From: Acetobacteraceae bacterium ESL0709
Lineage (GTDB): Bacteria; Pseudomonadota; Alphaproteobacteria; Acetobacterales; Acetobacteraceae
Direction: 5' to 3'
DNA length: 64,000 nucleotides
NCBI GenBank assembly: GCA_029433415.1
Contig: JAQTIA010000003.1
Coordinates: 1,268,501 to 1,332,500, forward strand
Shown here piece after piece: positions 27,207 through 35,634 of the stretch. A model generated the notes under the pieces. The model ran no database searches, was not told the DNA's origin, and saw only the letters and a program-made list of their open reading frames with translations. The position numbers and the translations under genes are program-made. Position 1 is the stretch's first letter. Each line of letters begins with the position of its first letter.

Positions 27207-28901
27207 TCAAACAAGGGCTACGATGAGTGGGCCAAGAAGTGTCAGGACAATATTGGCTACGGTATAGGTAATAACAAAAGACGTTGTTGGGACAGAATTA
27301 CCGGCCTTGGTCAGAATTTCACCAAAAGCCGGATTGGCACTACGCGCTCCCGCAAGAGCTCCGGCAAACAACGCACAATTATCATAACGCAGCACATAAC
27401 GACCAAATAACATGGTCAGGACAAGAGGCACAATTGTGACAATCGCACCAAGTAACAAGAGGCTCAGTCCTTCATGAGCAATACTGGCAAAGGCTTGCCT
27501 GCCTGTCTGCAACCCGGTAACCGCAACAAAACCTGACAGACCAAATTCCGTCAGGAAATTGGAAACGGCCGAAGGCATGACACCAATCGTCGGATGGCGG
27601 CCTTGATACCATCCGAAAACAAGACCAGAAAGCAATGCACCGCCCCCTCCTCCCAAAGTTAAAGGCATCGTTCCCAGATGAATGACAACCAGTCCCAAAA
27701 TCAAACCAAGCAAAATCCCTGACATGTGAAAGACCATATCCGTTTTCGTCGCTGGCGAGAGAAGTTTACCCACTTGCTGGGCAACATGTTGTACGTCTGA
27801 CGAAAGACCAAATATCGTTATGATGTCACCCTGTTGGCTGTGTAGGTCCTTCGCCAAATTCATCCTCTGGCCATCCCTACGCACAGCAACAAGATAAACC
27901 CCATGAGCTGAATAACTCGAAAGGTCATTAACAAGCTGGGAAAGACTTTTCCCCACAAAATCCCTGTGGGTAATAACAATATTACGAGACTGGAATTTAA
28001 CATCCAGTTCTGAGCTATAAGGAAGCTCTTTGCCAATCATTCTGCCTATTTTGACAAGATGATCACGATGCCCAAAAAGTAAAATACGATCTCCAGGAAC
28101 GAGGACAGTGTCAGGCCCCGTACCAATGGGATTTTTATGCCTTATGAGCTTCTCAAGCGTGACACCCGGCGACATTTCCTCAACTCTAGCGACATTTAGG
28201 CCTTTTTGCGTGATCTGATAAGCACGCCCAACCAGATCTGGCATAGCGGTCATTTCATTACATCCAAGCGGCCTTGCGCCGTTCATCCGATCCGTTTCCG
28301 CTTTTACGGCATCATCACGAATTGAGCGTTTCATAAAACGAGGCACAACAGTGATACAAAAAATGATGGTACCTATTGTGCCAAAAATATAGGTCACAGC
28401 GAAACCTACGACCACATGATCCTGCAACTGATGCAGTTGCGTCACCGATAAACCGAGGGTTTCCAACGCAGAATCAGCAGTGCCGATAATCGTCGTCTGT
28501 GTCAACCCACCCGCAGCCAGACCCGCAGCCAGACCTTTATCCAGATGAAAGAAACGTGCCAGAGGGATAATTGTCAGTAACCCGGTTGCAGCCAATATGA
28601 TCGCCAACATCACCTCTTTAAGAGACTGACGCCCTAAAGATCTGAAAAAATGTGGACCACTCTGATATCCAACCGCATAGATGAAAAGAGAGAACAAAAT
28701 ATTTTTCAGCTCCGAACCCACAGAGATTCCTATGAGACTGACCAGCATTGATACCAGAAGAGACCCTGCTACCCCTCCAAGCTGAAAACTGCCAAAACGC
28801 AGACACCCCAAGCCGTAACCAAGTGCCAATGAAAAGAAAATGGCCATTTCAGGCGAGTTTCGTAACATATTACACAGGCATGATATGACATTATGAAACA
28901 C
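27207..28901 (-). CDS. Aspartate:alanine exchanger family (AspT-type) membrane transporter
   Basis: 564 aa inner-membrane protein. It has two hydrophobic blocks of about five to six helices each (residues 15-185 and 385-564) flanking two central RCK_C/TrkA-C domains (about 210-285 and 295-375, with VLVPGDRILLFG and QGDIITIFG). This is the AspT/YidE layout. AspT swaps aspartate for alanine and generates proton-motive force when paired with aspartate decarboxylase, but no decarboxylase is present here. The downstream asparaginase suggests an asparagine/aspartate utilisation unit. The start may be the ATG at 28868 (MLRNSPEMAIFF). Two copies of the TGAC-N5-GTCA element lie 265-311 bases upstream. 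Confidence 0.85.
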   Translation of the reverse strand: MFHNVISCLCNMLRNSPEMAIFFSLALGYGLGCLRFGSFQLGGVAGSLLVSMLVSLIGISVGSELKNILFSLFIYAVGYQSGPHFFRSLGRQSLKEVMLAIILAATGLLTIIPLARFFHLDKGLAAGLAAGGLTQTTIIGTADSALETLGLSVTQLHQLQDHVVVGFAVTYIFGTIGTIIFCITVVPRFMKRSIRDDAVKAETDRMNGARPLGCNEMTAMPDLVGRAYQITQKGLNVARVEEMSPGVTLEKLIRHKNPIGTGPDTVLVPGDRILLFGHRDHLVKIGRMIGKELPYSSELDVKFQSRNIVITHRDFVGKSLSQLVNDLSSYSAHGVYLVAVRRDGQRMNLAKDLHSQQGDIITIFGLSSDVQHVAQQVGKLLSPATKTDMVFHMSGILLGLILGLVVIHLGTMPLTLGGGGGALLSGLVFGWYQGRHPTIGVMPSAVSNFLTEFGLSGFVAVTGLQTGRQAFASIAHEGLSLLLLGAIVTIVPLVLTMLFGRYVLRYDNCALFAGALAGARSANPAFGEILTKAGNSVPTTSFVITYTVANIVLTLLGPLIVALV

Positions 28902-29165
28902 AAGTCTTCTCTCAGGACGGCTTTGGAATCATCCACCAAAAATTCCGTCTTCAGTAACGAATTAAAAAAATACAAATACACATGAAATACTTTTCACATT
29001 ACAATATACTATAAATTCATTTGAGCTTTATACCAAAACTATTATAGTAAATACAAAATTTTACATATCACACCAGGAAACAGGTTATTTATGTACAAAT
29101 TTAAATCCATATTACTTTTCATCAACATTACGTCAACTTTCAGTTGCAATGTTTCATTAAATATG

Positions 29166-29212
29166 TGACATTTTGTCACTTATGACGTCTCGAAGGTAAT
29201 GACAATACGTCA
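29166..29212. promoter_or_regulatory. Tandem TGAC-N5-GTCA operators upstream of the exchanger gene
   Basis: Two perfect palindromic elements, 29166-29178 (TGACATTTTGTCA) and 29200-29212 (TGACAATACGTCA), with 34 bp between their starts (about three helical turns). A further TGACGTC at 29183-29189 lies between them. They are in the 417-base AT-rich gap between the XRE gene and the exchanger, which otherwise holds no gene. They are likely binding sites for the neighbouring XRE regulator (inference). Confidence 0.65.
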
Positions 29213-29318
29213 CTCATGTGTGTCCTGATATGAATTCCATGATTTGTACCGGTATCCCTCTCTTTCCTCCAACTCAACCTCAAGAGGAATTACAATGAAT
29301 AAAGTCATCTCTTGTCAT

Positions 29319-29672
29319 TCAGGCAACAGACGTCTTACTGCGCCTCATCCTATCAGCCATCATGACAAAAACCGTTTTCTCCTCATAATCCATAACTCTC
29401 CAAGCGTGGATGAGAGCCAATTCTGTCGGATCGTCAATGAATTCGCCAAAACCCTTGAGCGCAGGAACAGGCTTAGCCAGAAAATAATCGAGGGGAACAT
29501 CATAAAACTGCGCTAAAGCACACATAGTTTCCCAAGAGGGCACTCTCTGATCGGCCTCAAAACGAGACAGCAAACTGCGATCAAGTTTTATAGGAAGACT
29601 CGCAGCAAGCTCAGTCTGCTTGAGGCCGCGTTCCTTTCTCAATTTTCTTAACTTTTCACCTAAACTAATCAT
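29319..29672 (-). CDS. XRE-family helix-turn-helix transcriptional regulator
   Basis: 117 aa. The HTH_3/XRE domain covers residues 4-65: GEKLRKLRKERGLKQTELAASL, then DRSLLSRFEADQRVPSWETMCALAQFYDVPLDYFL. The C-terminal 50 residues are helical and probably serve dimerisation. The layout is that of phage-repressor-like regulators. A perfect TGAC-N5-GTCA element lies 33 bases upstream of its ATG. Three more copies flank the gene, in front of the exchanger gene and the lysozyme-like gene. This pattern suggests autoregulation and control of both neighbours. Confidence 0.9.
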   Translation of the reverse strand: MISLGEKLRKLRKERGLKQTELAASLPIKLDRSLLSRFEADQRVPSWETMCALAQFYDVPLDYFLAKPVPALKGFGEFIDDPTELALIHAWRVMDYEEKTVFVMMADRMRRSKTSVA

Positions 29673-29704
29673 GTTCGCTCTTATAATTTATTGATCTAAA
29701 GTGA

Positions 29705-29717
29705 TGACAGACAGTCA
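29705..29717. promoter_or_regulatory. TGAC-N5-GTCA operator in the XRE gene's own promoter region
   Basis: TGACAGACAGTCA, a perfect copy of the element also found at 29166, 29200 and 30092. Its edge is 33 bases from the XRE start codon, the place expected for autorepression. Confidence 0.6.
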
Positions 29718-30091
29718 AGAAATAACATACCCCTTGACCAGAAACCCTTCTGATATGCCGGCTCTCTAATTTTATAGCCTTTCTCTCCTCTCGTCATATT
29801 GGAATCGGTTCATAACATCTCTCTTAAGAAACGTCACTTCTCTTTGTTCTTGCGCTTCTCTCGGAAAACCTTTCTTACAATATATATATAACAAGGATTT
29901 GAAAAATAAATTTTTCCGTAACAAAACAAGACAATAAGAGATATGCTTTATAAAAATTTTTTAATATAAAACATACAAAAGAACACAAATAGAAACGTCA
30001 CGCATATAAACAACATATCTCTAGTCATATATTTTTTATATTTACCGCTATCACATTATAAAAAACAGAATATATTCCCCAAAAAACAACT

Positions 30092-30104
30092 TGACATTAG
30101 GTCA
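30092..30104. promoter_or_regulatory. TGAC-N5-GTCA operator upstream of the lysozyme-like gene
   Basis: TGACATTAGGTCA, 174 bases before the lysozyme-like start. Two copies of a shorter related element, AGAAACGTCAC, lie at 29827-29837 and 29991-30001. The whole stretch 29673-30277 is very AT-rich and shows no gene, so it is a long regulatory region. Confidence 0.55.
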
Positions 30105-30277
30105 CAATATGTGTAGATACAACACAAAATAGGATAAAATGCCATGCATTCATCATCAATAACGCTAAAAAATTAAATAAACAGATAATTATATCTATTT
30201 TAGGGGGTTATATTAATCATTTCTAAATATCAAATTTTGTAAAGAAATTCTATCTTGACACATAGGAGTATTTATAA

Positions 30278-30739
30278 TTGTACAGACCCATAAATTACGC
30301 ATTAAAGCTCATAAAGCATTTCAGTGACTGCTGCCTGTACCCCTATCAGGTACCTTCTGGAAAGTGGTTTATAGGTTACCATAGTTCTAGTCTTAATGAT
30401 CTTTCCCCTATTACAAAGAATACACCTCAAATCTCTCAGGAAATCGCAGATATATTACTTATACGTGACCTTGAAATTATCAGGAAAGATATAAAGAGGC
30501 TCGTCACAAAACCTCTGACAGATTATCAGGAAGGTGCAATACTGTCTTTGATATATGCCGAGGGATTAAAAATTTTTGAAACTTCCTTGATACCCTGCTT
30601 CTTAAATACTGATAATAACATAAAGGCAGCTCACGAGTTCCTGAATTATCCTCATCACCAGAAAGAATGTCCGTCATTGTCTTTAATGCACAGGCGTAGA
30701 GCCGAACGCGCCATGTTCATGGGGAAAAATTCTCCATGA
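30278..30739 (+). CDS. Degenerate GH24-type (phage lysozyme-like) protein
   Basis: 153 aa from a TTG at 30278 with AGGAG about 10 bases upstream. The order of motifs follows phage/GH24 lysozymes: KLIKHFSDCCLYPYQVPSGKWFIGYHS (N-terminal active-site region), RDLEIIRKDIKRLVTKPLTDYQEGAILSLIY (central helix), and SLMHRRRAERAMF (C-terminal signature). The usual catalytic residues are missing: the Glu of 'FEG' is Ser, the Asp of 'YxD' is absent, and GYGHT reads GYHSS. It is therefore unlikely to cut peptidoglycan as a normal lysozyme and may be a decayed or repurposed prophage gene. The upstream XRE repressor and operators fit a phage origin. Confidence 0.65.
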   Translation: MYRPINYALKLIKHFSDCCLYPYQVPSGKWFIGYHSSSLNDLSPITKNTPQISQEIADILLIRDLEIIRKDIKRLVTKPLTDYQEGAILSLIYAEGLKIFETSLIPCFLNTDNNIKAAHEFLNYPHHQKECPSLSLMHRRRAERAMFMGKNSP

Positions 30740-30776
30740 TTACCCCTGAAAACTCCGTAACGCACGCCGTCTCTAT

Positions 30777-31496
30777 TCAAGATAAAAACCGACGACGCAA
30801 GGCTGATTTCACAACCATTACGCCAAAAGAAACCATCACACCGAGACCGAGCTTACTTTGTCCGTAAAGTCGCTTGCGAAACACCATGGGGACTTCGGCA
30901 ATCGTCATATGAGACCGGGTATTTAAAACAATATCAAGCAAAATTTTAAACCCCTTTCCTGACAGAAAAGGCGCCGTTTCTTCAAAAAGAGACCGTTTCA
31001 TCATAAAGAAACCGCTCATTGGATCACTCAAAGTTACCCTGGAAAGCATCGCCACGAGCTGAATGCCTGTTTTTGACAAAAAGCGCCTCCAGGAACCTGA
31101 TAGTCCCTGTGTCCCACCCCCTTCAACGTAACGACTAGCCACGACAAGATCAGCCTCCCCCAAACGGAGGAAATTCAGCATCGGCCTGAGGCAGCTTTCA
31201 TCATGCTGCAAATCGCCATCCATTACAGCAATATAAGGGGATGAGACACTCAGCGCTCCCTCAATTACCGCTGATGAAAGACCCTTGCGCCTAAGGCGCA
31301 GAATCCCTCTTACACGTGGCTCAACTCGTGCCAACGAACGAATTTCCCCGATCGTACCATCCCGGGAATTATCATCGACAAAGACAATCTCCCAGTTCAC
31401 ATCAGGAAGAGCACTTTTAACTGCCTCCGTAAAAGGCACGATATTCCCGGATTCATCGAGACATGGAACAATAATACTCAATTCGATGTGTTCCAT
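30777..31496 (-). CDS. Glycosyltransferase family 2 (polyprenyl-phosphate mannosyl/glucosyltransferase-like)
   Basis: 239 aa GT-A enzyme. The nucleotide-sugar binding region is LSIIVPCLDESGNIVPF with VFVDDNSRDGT; the metal-binding DxD-type motif is AVMDGDLQHDES near residue 92. SRYVEGGGTQGLSGSWRR and SDPMSGFFMMKRS match dolichol/polyprenol-phosphate mannosyltransferases. It makes a lipid-linked sugar at the cytoplasmic face of the membrane. The C-terminal GtrA-like membrane domain found in many relatives is absent, so it is the short form. It lies 133 bases downstream of the sugar transporter but behind a terminator, so it is probably transcribed separately. Its 3' end converges with the lysozyme-like gene. 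Confidence 0.85.
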   Translation of the reverse strand: MEHIELSIIVPCLDESGNIVPFTEAVKSALPDVNWEIVFVDDNSRDGTIGEIRSLARVEPRVRGILRLRRKGLSSAVIEGALSVSSPYIAVMDGDLQHDESCLRPMLNFLRLGEADLVVASRYVEGGGTQGLSGSWRRFLSKTGIQLVAMLSRVTLSDPMSGFFMMKRSLFEETAPFLSGKGFKILLDIVLNTRSHMTIAEVPMVFRKRLYGQSKLGLGVMVSFGVMVVKSALRRRFLS

Positions 31497-31579
31497 AAAC
31501 TATGTCCTGCAATCGAAATACGACCAGGCACATTCTAGAAAGGCCTCTCAGAGCTTGTCAATCTTGATAAGCCGTTAAG

Positions 31580-31603
31580 AAAAGGGGCCTACAGGCCCCT
31601 TTT
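31580..31603 (-). terminator. Rho-independent terminator after the sugar transporter gene
   Basis: Perfect 10-bp stem AAAAGGGGCC / GGCCCCTTTT around a 4-base loop, followed on the minus strand by further T. It lies 27 bases beyond the transporter stop and upstream of the glycosyltransferase gene; its symmetry would allow action on either strand. Confidence 0.85.
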
Positions 31604-31629
31604 CCGGTTATGACCGGCAAAACTATTTC

Positions 31630-33015
31630 CTACGACTTGAAGCTCAGAAAGGTCCCGGTACGCAAGCGCTTTTCAATCTCTTCCAGAGACACTCCACGTG
31701 TCTCTGGCACATGACGATAAACAAAGAGGAAAGCGACAAAGTTTAAAACAGCGAAAACCCAGAAAAGACCACCAGCACCCAACATTTCAACCATAGTTAG
31801 TGTCGTCAACGACACAAGCAGATCAATAATCCAGTGCGTTCCCGATACCAGGCTCATCCCTTGGCTGCGGCATCCCAAGGGGAAAACTTCTGCTCCTATC
31901 AACCAGATTCCGACAGACAGGCTGCCAACATTGAAAAATGTATAGGCCACAACCGAAAATACAGTCACCCAGGCACCAATACCGTGATTCGCCAGATGAA
32001 GCTCAAACATCAATCCTGCAATAAAGAAACCGATTACCGCACCAGGAATGAGATATAACATCGTTTTACGGCGCCCCCAGGCGTCTACGGCCCAGCCACC
32101 AAAGAGTACACCGGCCAGCATGGCAACCCCGATAGGAATTGCCGATAATAAAGCCGAATTCTGACTAAACCCGACAGAAGCAAAAATCGTCGGAGCATAG
32201 TACACAACCGCATTAATACCCGTTATCTGGCAGAAAAGTGCAACTCCCACAGCCGTAATCAGCGCAGGACGAACCCAGGGAGAAAAAAGCTCCTTATAGC
32301 CAGCTTTGTCACTTTCATGACCTTCTCCTCCATAAGCAAGAATGCCTTGTAACTCACGTTCTGCTTCCTCAGTCGTAGAACGCAACTTCTGCAATACCGT
32401 CCGTGCCTGCTCAACGTGACCTTTCATAGCCATCCAGCGTGGACTATTAGGCAGACACAACATCCCGAAAAAAAGGATCAGTGCAGGAATAATCCCGACA
32501 CCAAACATATAACGCCATGAATAGTCACGGATCAGATAGCCAAAAATGAAGGAACCCAACTGACCTATACAGACTGCCAACTGGAAAGCAACGACCAGGC
32601 TGCCGCGCCTGTCAGCTGGAGCAACTTCGGCAATATAGATCGGCACAATCTGCGTTGCAGCGCCAATAGCCAATCCCAGAATAAGACGGCATACGACAAG
32701 ACCAACCATACTATCGGCAAAAACAATCGCTACTGTCCCGACTATAAACAGAATGGCCGCCCCTAAAATAGAGCGCCGCCGTCCCATTCTGTCCGAAACA
32801 GGTCCGGCAGACAGGGCCCCAACCAGAGCACCGACAATAATTGCTGACGTAACAACTTCCGCCTGGAACGTCGAAAGATGAAAAATACTGATAAGCTGCA
32901 TAAGCGCAGCAGAAATAATACCTGTATCGTAACCGAACAATAATCCCCCTGTTGCCGCGACAAGGGCGATAACAACCGTCAACACAGACGTACTCGCAGG
33001 CGCAGATGCCGTCAT
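31630..33015 (-). CDS. MFS sugar/polyol:proton symporter (SP family)
   Basis: 461 aa with 12 predicted membrane helices. Sugar-porter signatures are visible: GYDTGIISAAL in helix 1, SDRMGRRRSI in loop 2-3, the loop 6-7 motif PNSPRWMAMKGH, and VPETRGVSLEEIEKRL at the C-terminus. It imports a hexose or sugar alcohol with protons across the inner membrane. The ATG follows an AAAGGAG ribosome-binding site. It lies 180 bases downstream of a mannitol/fructuronate-type dehydrogenase on the same strand, so the substrate is likely a polyol or the matching sugar (inference). Confidence 0.9.
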   Translation of the reverse strand: MTASAPASTSVLTVVIALVAATGGLLFGYDTGIISAALMQLISIFHLSTFQAEVVTSAIIVGALVGALSAGPVSDRMGRRRSILGAAILFIVGTVAIVFADSMVGLVVCRLILGLAIGAATQIVPIYIAEVAPADRRGSLVVAFQLAVCIGQLGSFIFGYLIRDYSWRYMFGVGIIPALILFFGMLCLPNSPRWMAMKGHVEQARTVLQKLRSTTEEAERELQGILAYGGEGHESDKAGYKELFSPWVRPALITAVGVALFCQITGINAVVYYAPTIFASVGFSQNSALLSAIPIGVAMLAGVLFGGWAVDAWGRRKTMLYLIPGAVIGFFIAGLMFELHLANHGIGAWVTVFSVVAYTFFNVGSLSVGIWLIGAEVFPLGCRSQGMSLVSGTHWIIDLLVSLTTLTMVEMLGAGGLFWVFAVLNFVAFLFVYRHVPETRGVSLEEIEKRLRTGTFLSFKS

Positions 33016-33195
33016 ACAGACGCTCCTTTATGAGAACTTTTTTTGCAGTCGAAATCCTACTTTATCTATAACAAAACCCAATCATCACATTTTCGTATAT
33101 TTCGTGAACAAATGATAAAACATAAGCCCATCATCTAAAAACAAACGATAATGGGCTTTACATTTACTATAAGAAAATTTTTACTTTCAAAAAAA

Positions 33196-34659
33196 TCAAC
33201 AAGGAAGAATATCTAAAATATCTTTCCCCCTTATCATGGTTCTTGCATCAGAAATACGCGCGGAAATATCTGGTGTTATAAGATCTCTCCATCCGTCAAA
33301 AAGCGGGAGCTCGATGGATGCGGTCAAACTATCCGAACGAGCCAGCTCAATCTGCTTTGCGGTTAAGGATGGTTCGGAATTTTTTTCCTCTCCTTTCTGA
33401 TTCTGGCGCAATAATTCAAGAAATAGCGCCATGATAAAAATCAACCGATGAGTATCCTGTTTTCCTATCAAAGCCTGTCGCATAGTATCCGTCCAGAAAA
33501 CTTGCGTTTTAGAGGTCAGGTCACCAGCAATTCTGGTGACCTGATCAGCCATGGCAGAGTTGGAGAAACGGTCAAAGACACACTCTTTATAAGCTCGAAG
33601 ATCAAGATTCTTCGGCCCCTTGATAAGAGGCAGAACATCTTTCTCCATGACACGATCCACAAAATCCCTGACGGCAGGAACAGCCAGAACCTGGTCAATA
33701 TGTTTCAATCCAAGAAACCATCCAATAGAAGCAAAGACGATATGAGATGCATTAAGGATTCTGATTTTGGCCTGTTCATAAGCCCCAACCTCATCCGAAA
33801 ATTCCACCCCTACTTTTTCCAAAGGCGGACGTCCTGCAACAAATTTATCTTCCAGAACCCATTGAGTAAAATCTTCTGCAATAATGGGCTCAAGATCGCT
33901 CAAGCCACTTTTCCGATTCAGTGCTGCCGCCAATACGCCTGAAACTGTTGGTGTGATCCGGTCAACCATCGCATTGGGAAAAGAAACTTTTTCCTCCATC
34001 CACTCAGCCAACGCCGGATCAAGGGCCTGTGCATAAGCTGTAAAAGCTTTCTGGGACACTCTGCCATTCTGACGCAAATTATCACAGGACAAGACCGTGA
34101 ACCCTCCCAACCCGGCCTGCCGACGGCGACGCAATCCCTCTACAACATACCCAAACACCGTTCTGGGTTGCGTAGGGTGAGCAAGATCATGCCGGACATC
34201 AGGGTGATCAAGACGGAATTCACCTGTCTTTTCGTCCATATTATACCCACCCTCCGTAATCGTCAGGGACACGATTTTTGTCTGCGCCGACGCCAGACAG
34301 GACAGGACATTACCGGATTCATAAGGGGCCAGCAGATACCCTCTTAGCGCTCCTATTATACGCCTGCTACTCACACCATCCGTAGCTGTTTCTGTCAGAG
34401 AATAGAGCCCCTGTTGCGCCCTGAAATCTTGAGCCTTCTTCTCTGGCCCTCTCCCTTTGCGTAATCCGACACCAATAATGCCCCACTCCTGACAGCCAGG
34501 AAGTGAAAGCACCCGGTCGATATAATAGGCAAGATGCGCCCGAAAAAAGTTTCCGACTCCGAAATGAATAATTGACGGTTTGATATCCCTGAGATTGTAA
34601 GAAGGTATGGAAATCGCTTCAGGTAACGATTTCAATGATGAAACTGTGAGCACTTTCAC
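33196..34659 (-). CDS. Mannitol 2-dehydrogenase / fructuronate reductase family enzyme
   Basis: 487 aa, the usual length of the long-chain polyol dehydrogenases. The N-terminal HFGVGNFFRAHLAYYID holds the NAD-binding GxGxFxRAH motif. SCDNLRQNGRVSQKAF and FPNAMVDRITP are family signatures, and the C-terminal ILNASHIVFASIGWFLGLKHI region carries the catalytic and substrate residues. It would oxidise mannitol (or arabitol or sorbitol) to the ketose in the cytoplasm. The annotated GTG has a ribosome-binding site (GAGAGG) only 3 bases away; the GTG two codons in (34653) fits spacing better. It lies upstream of the sugar/polyol symporter, probably as a polyol-use operon. Confidence 0.88.
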   Translation of the reverse strand: MKVLTVSSLKSLPEAISIPSYNLRDIKPSIIHFGVGNFFRAHLAYYIDRVLSLPGCQEWGIIGVGLRKGRGPEKKAQDFRAQQGLYSLTETATDGVSSRRIIGALRGYLLAPYESGNVLSCLASAQTKIVSLTITEGGYNMDEKTGEFRLDHPDVRHDLAHPTQPRTVFGYVVEGLRRRRQAGLGGFTVLSCDNLRQNGRVSQKAFTAYAQALDPALAEWMEEKVSFPNAMVDRITPTVSGVLAAALNRKSGLSDLEPIIAEDFTQWVLEDKFVAGRPPLEKVGVEFSDEVGAYEQAKIRILNASHIVFASIGWFLGLKHIDQVLAVPAVRDFVDRVMEKDVLPLIKGPKNLDLRAYKECVFDRFSNSAMADQVTRIAGDLTSKTQVFWTDTMRQALIGKQDTHRLIFIMALFLELLRQNQKGEEKNSEPSLTAKQIELARSDSLTASIELPLFDGWRDLITPDISARISDARTMIRGKDILDILPC

Positions 34660-34853
34660 CTCTCTAAAATATAATTTAAGAACAATACCAAATAATTACT
34701 TGCCACTTGAAAAACGCGAAACAGCCAGACCAAGACCATAATAGGAGCATTATTGATTATGTATTGGGAGAGACACTACCTAATTTCTGTACAAATCGAG
34801 GACACATTTCCAAATTAGGCAACGACCTTTACGATCTCTTTCTTAACGTTTTT

Positions 34854-34871
34854 CTAACAGAATCCTGTTAG
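34854..34871. promoter_or_regulatory. 7-bp inverted repeat upstream of the YetF-like gene
   Basis: CTAACAG-AATC-CTGTTAG, a perfect inverted repeat about 20 bases before a plausible promoter (TTGAAA at 34892, 17-base spacer, CATAAA at 34915). It may be an operator for the plus-strand YetF-like gene or part of the mtlD-type gene's divergent promoter. The remaining bases of 34660-34953 show no gene. Confidence 0.4.
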
Positions 34872-34953
34872 GGAAAACTCGGTTCCAACATTTGAAACAG
34901 GTTCCCCCCTCTGGCATAAATTTTATGGCCGCTTCAGCCTACGGAATATAGTT

Positions 34954-35622
34954 ATGATGTTCTATCTGTGGATGTTTGTCAAACTGATCACTGGATTTGC
35001 CTTTATCATAGCCTATCTGAATATTTCTGGCCGTACTCAGCTCTCCCAGATGAACTCAATCGATCTCATCGGAAATTTTATTTTAGGCGGTATGATTGGC
35101 GGTGTTATTTACACCTCTAATATCCCATTTGTAGAATATGTATGTTCTTTAATATTAGGGGTGGGAATTTTATTCGCTCTTAATTATTTGTACAGAAAAT
35201 TTAGCAGTTTTCGCACGTTAACAATAGGGCGCCCTATCCCTATTATTTGCAATAAACGCTTTATGATGGAAACCATCGAAGACAAAAATAACAAAATTGA
35301 TATATTAAACGTGGCCTCGCAGCTTTACGTAAGGGGCATCATGTCTTTCAATGATGTCTATTATGCCCAGATAGAGCCTAACGGGCAGGTCACAGCAGTA
35401 ACCGATAAACGGCATCGTCCTGCTGCCATTGTCTGCTATAATGGCGCGATCCGAGAATCAGAACTTGAAGATTCCCATAAAACAGCCGAAGACCTGATGG
35501 AAGATATGAAGCAGCAAGGCATAGAGACGCTTGAAGAGGTCTTTCTTGCCGAATTGCAGAATGGTCGCTTCAGCTATATCTGTCGGGATGGCAAACACGT
35601 TCCGGAACTTTCACTACGTTAA
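34954..35622 (+). CDS. DUF421 (YetF-type) membrane protein
   Basis: 222 aa. Three N-terminal membrane helices (residues 3-25, 38-55 and 60-80) are followed by a soluble domain. Family markers include SGRTQLSQMNSIDLIGNFILGGMIGG near residue 26, IGRPIPIICN near residue 90 and RGIMSFNDVYYAQIEPNGQVTAV near residue 130. YetF-like proteins are widespread inner-membrane proteins with the DUF421 domain; their biochemical role is not firmly known. The gene converges with the LysR gene 12 bases downstream. Confidence 0.85.
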   Translation: MMFYLWMFVKLITGFAFIIAYLNISGRTQLSQMNSIDLIGNFILGGMIGGVIYTSNIPFVEYVCSLILGVGILFALNYLYRKFSSFRTLTIGRPIPIICNKRFMMETIEDKNNKIDILNVASQLYVRGIMSFNDVYYAQIEPNGQVTAVTDKRHRPAAIVCYNGAIRESELEDSHKTAEDLMEDMKQQGIETLEEVFLAELQNGRFSYICRDGKHVPELSLR

Positions 35623-35634
35623 AAAGGCAATATT

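Noticed and set aside
29244-29516. Possible small plus-strand gene with an AAGAGGAA ribosome-binding site before ATG at 29295
   Set aside because: Most of it is antisense to the XRE gene, and the product shows no family features; the XRE gene explains the frame.
28902-30739. Intact prophage
   Set aside because: Only a repressor-like gene and a degenerate lysozyme are present; there are no integrase, structural or packaging genes.
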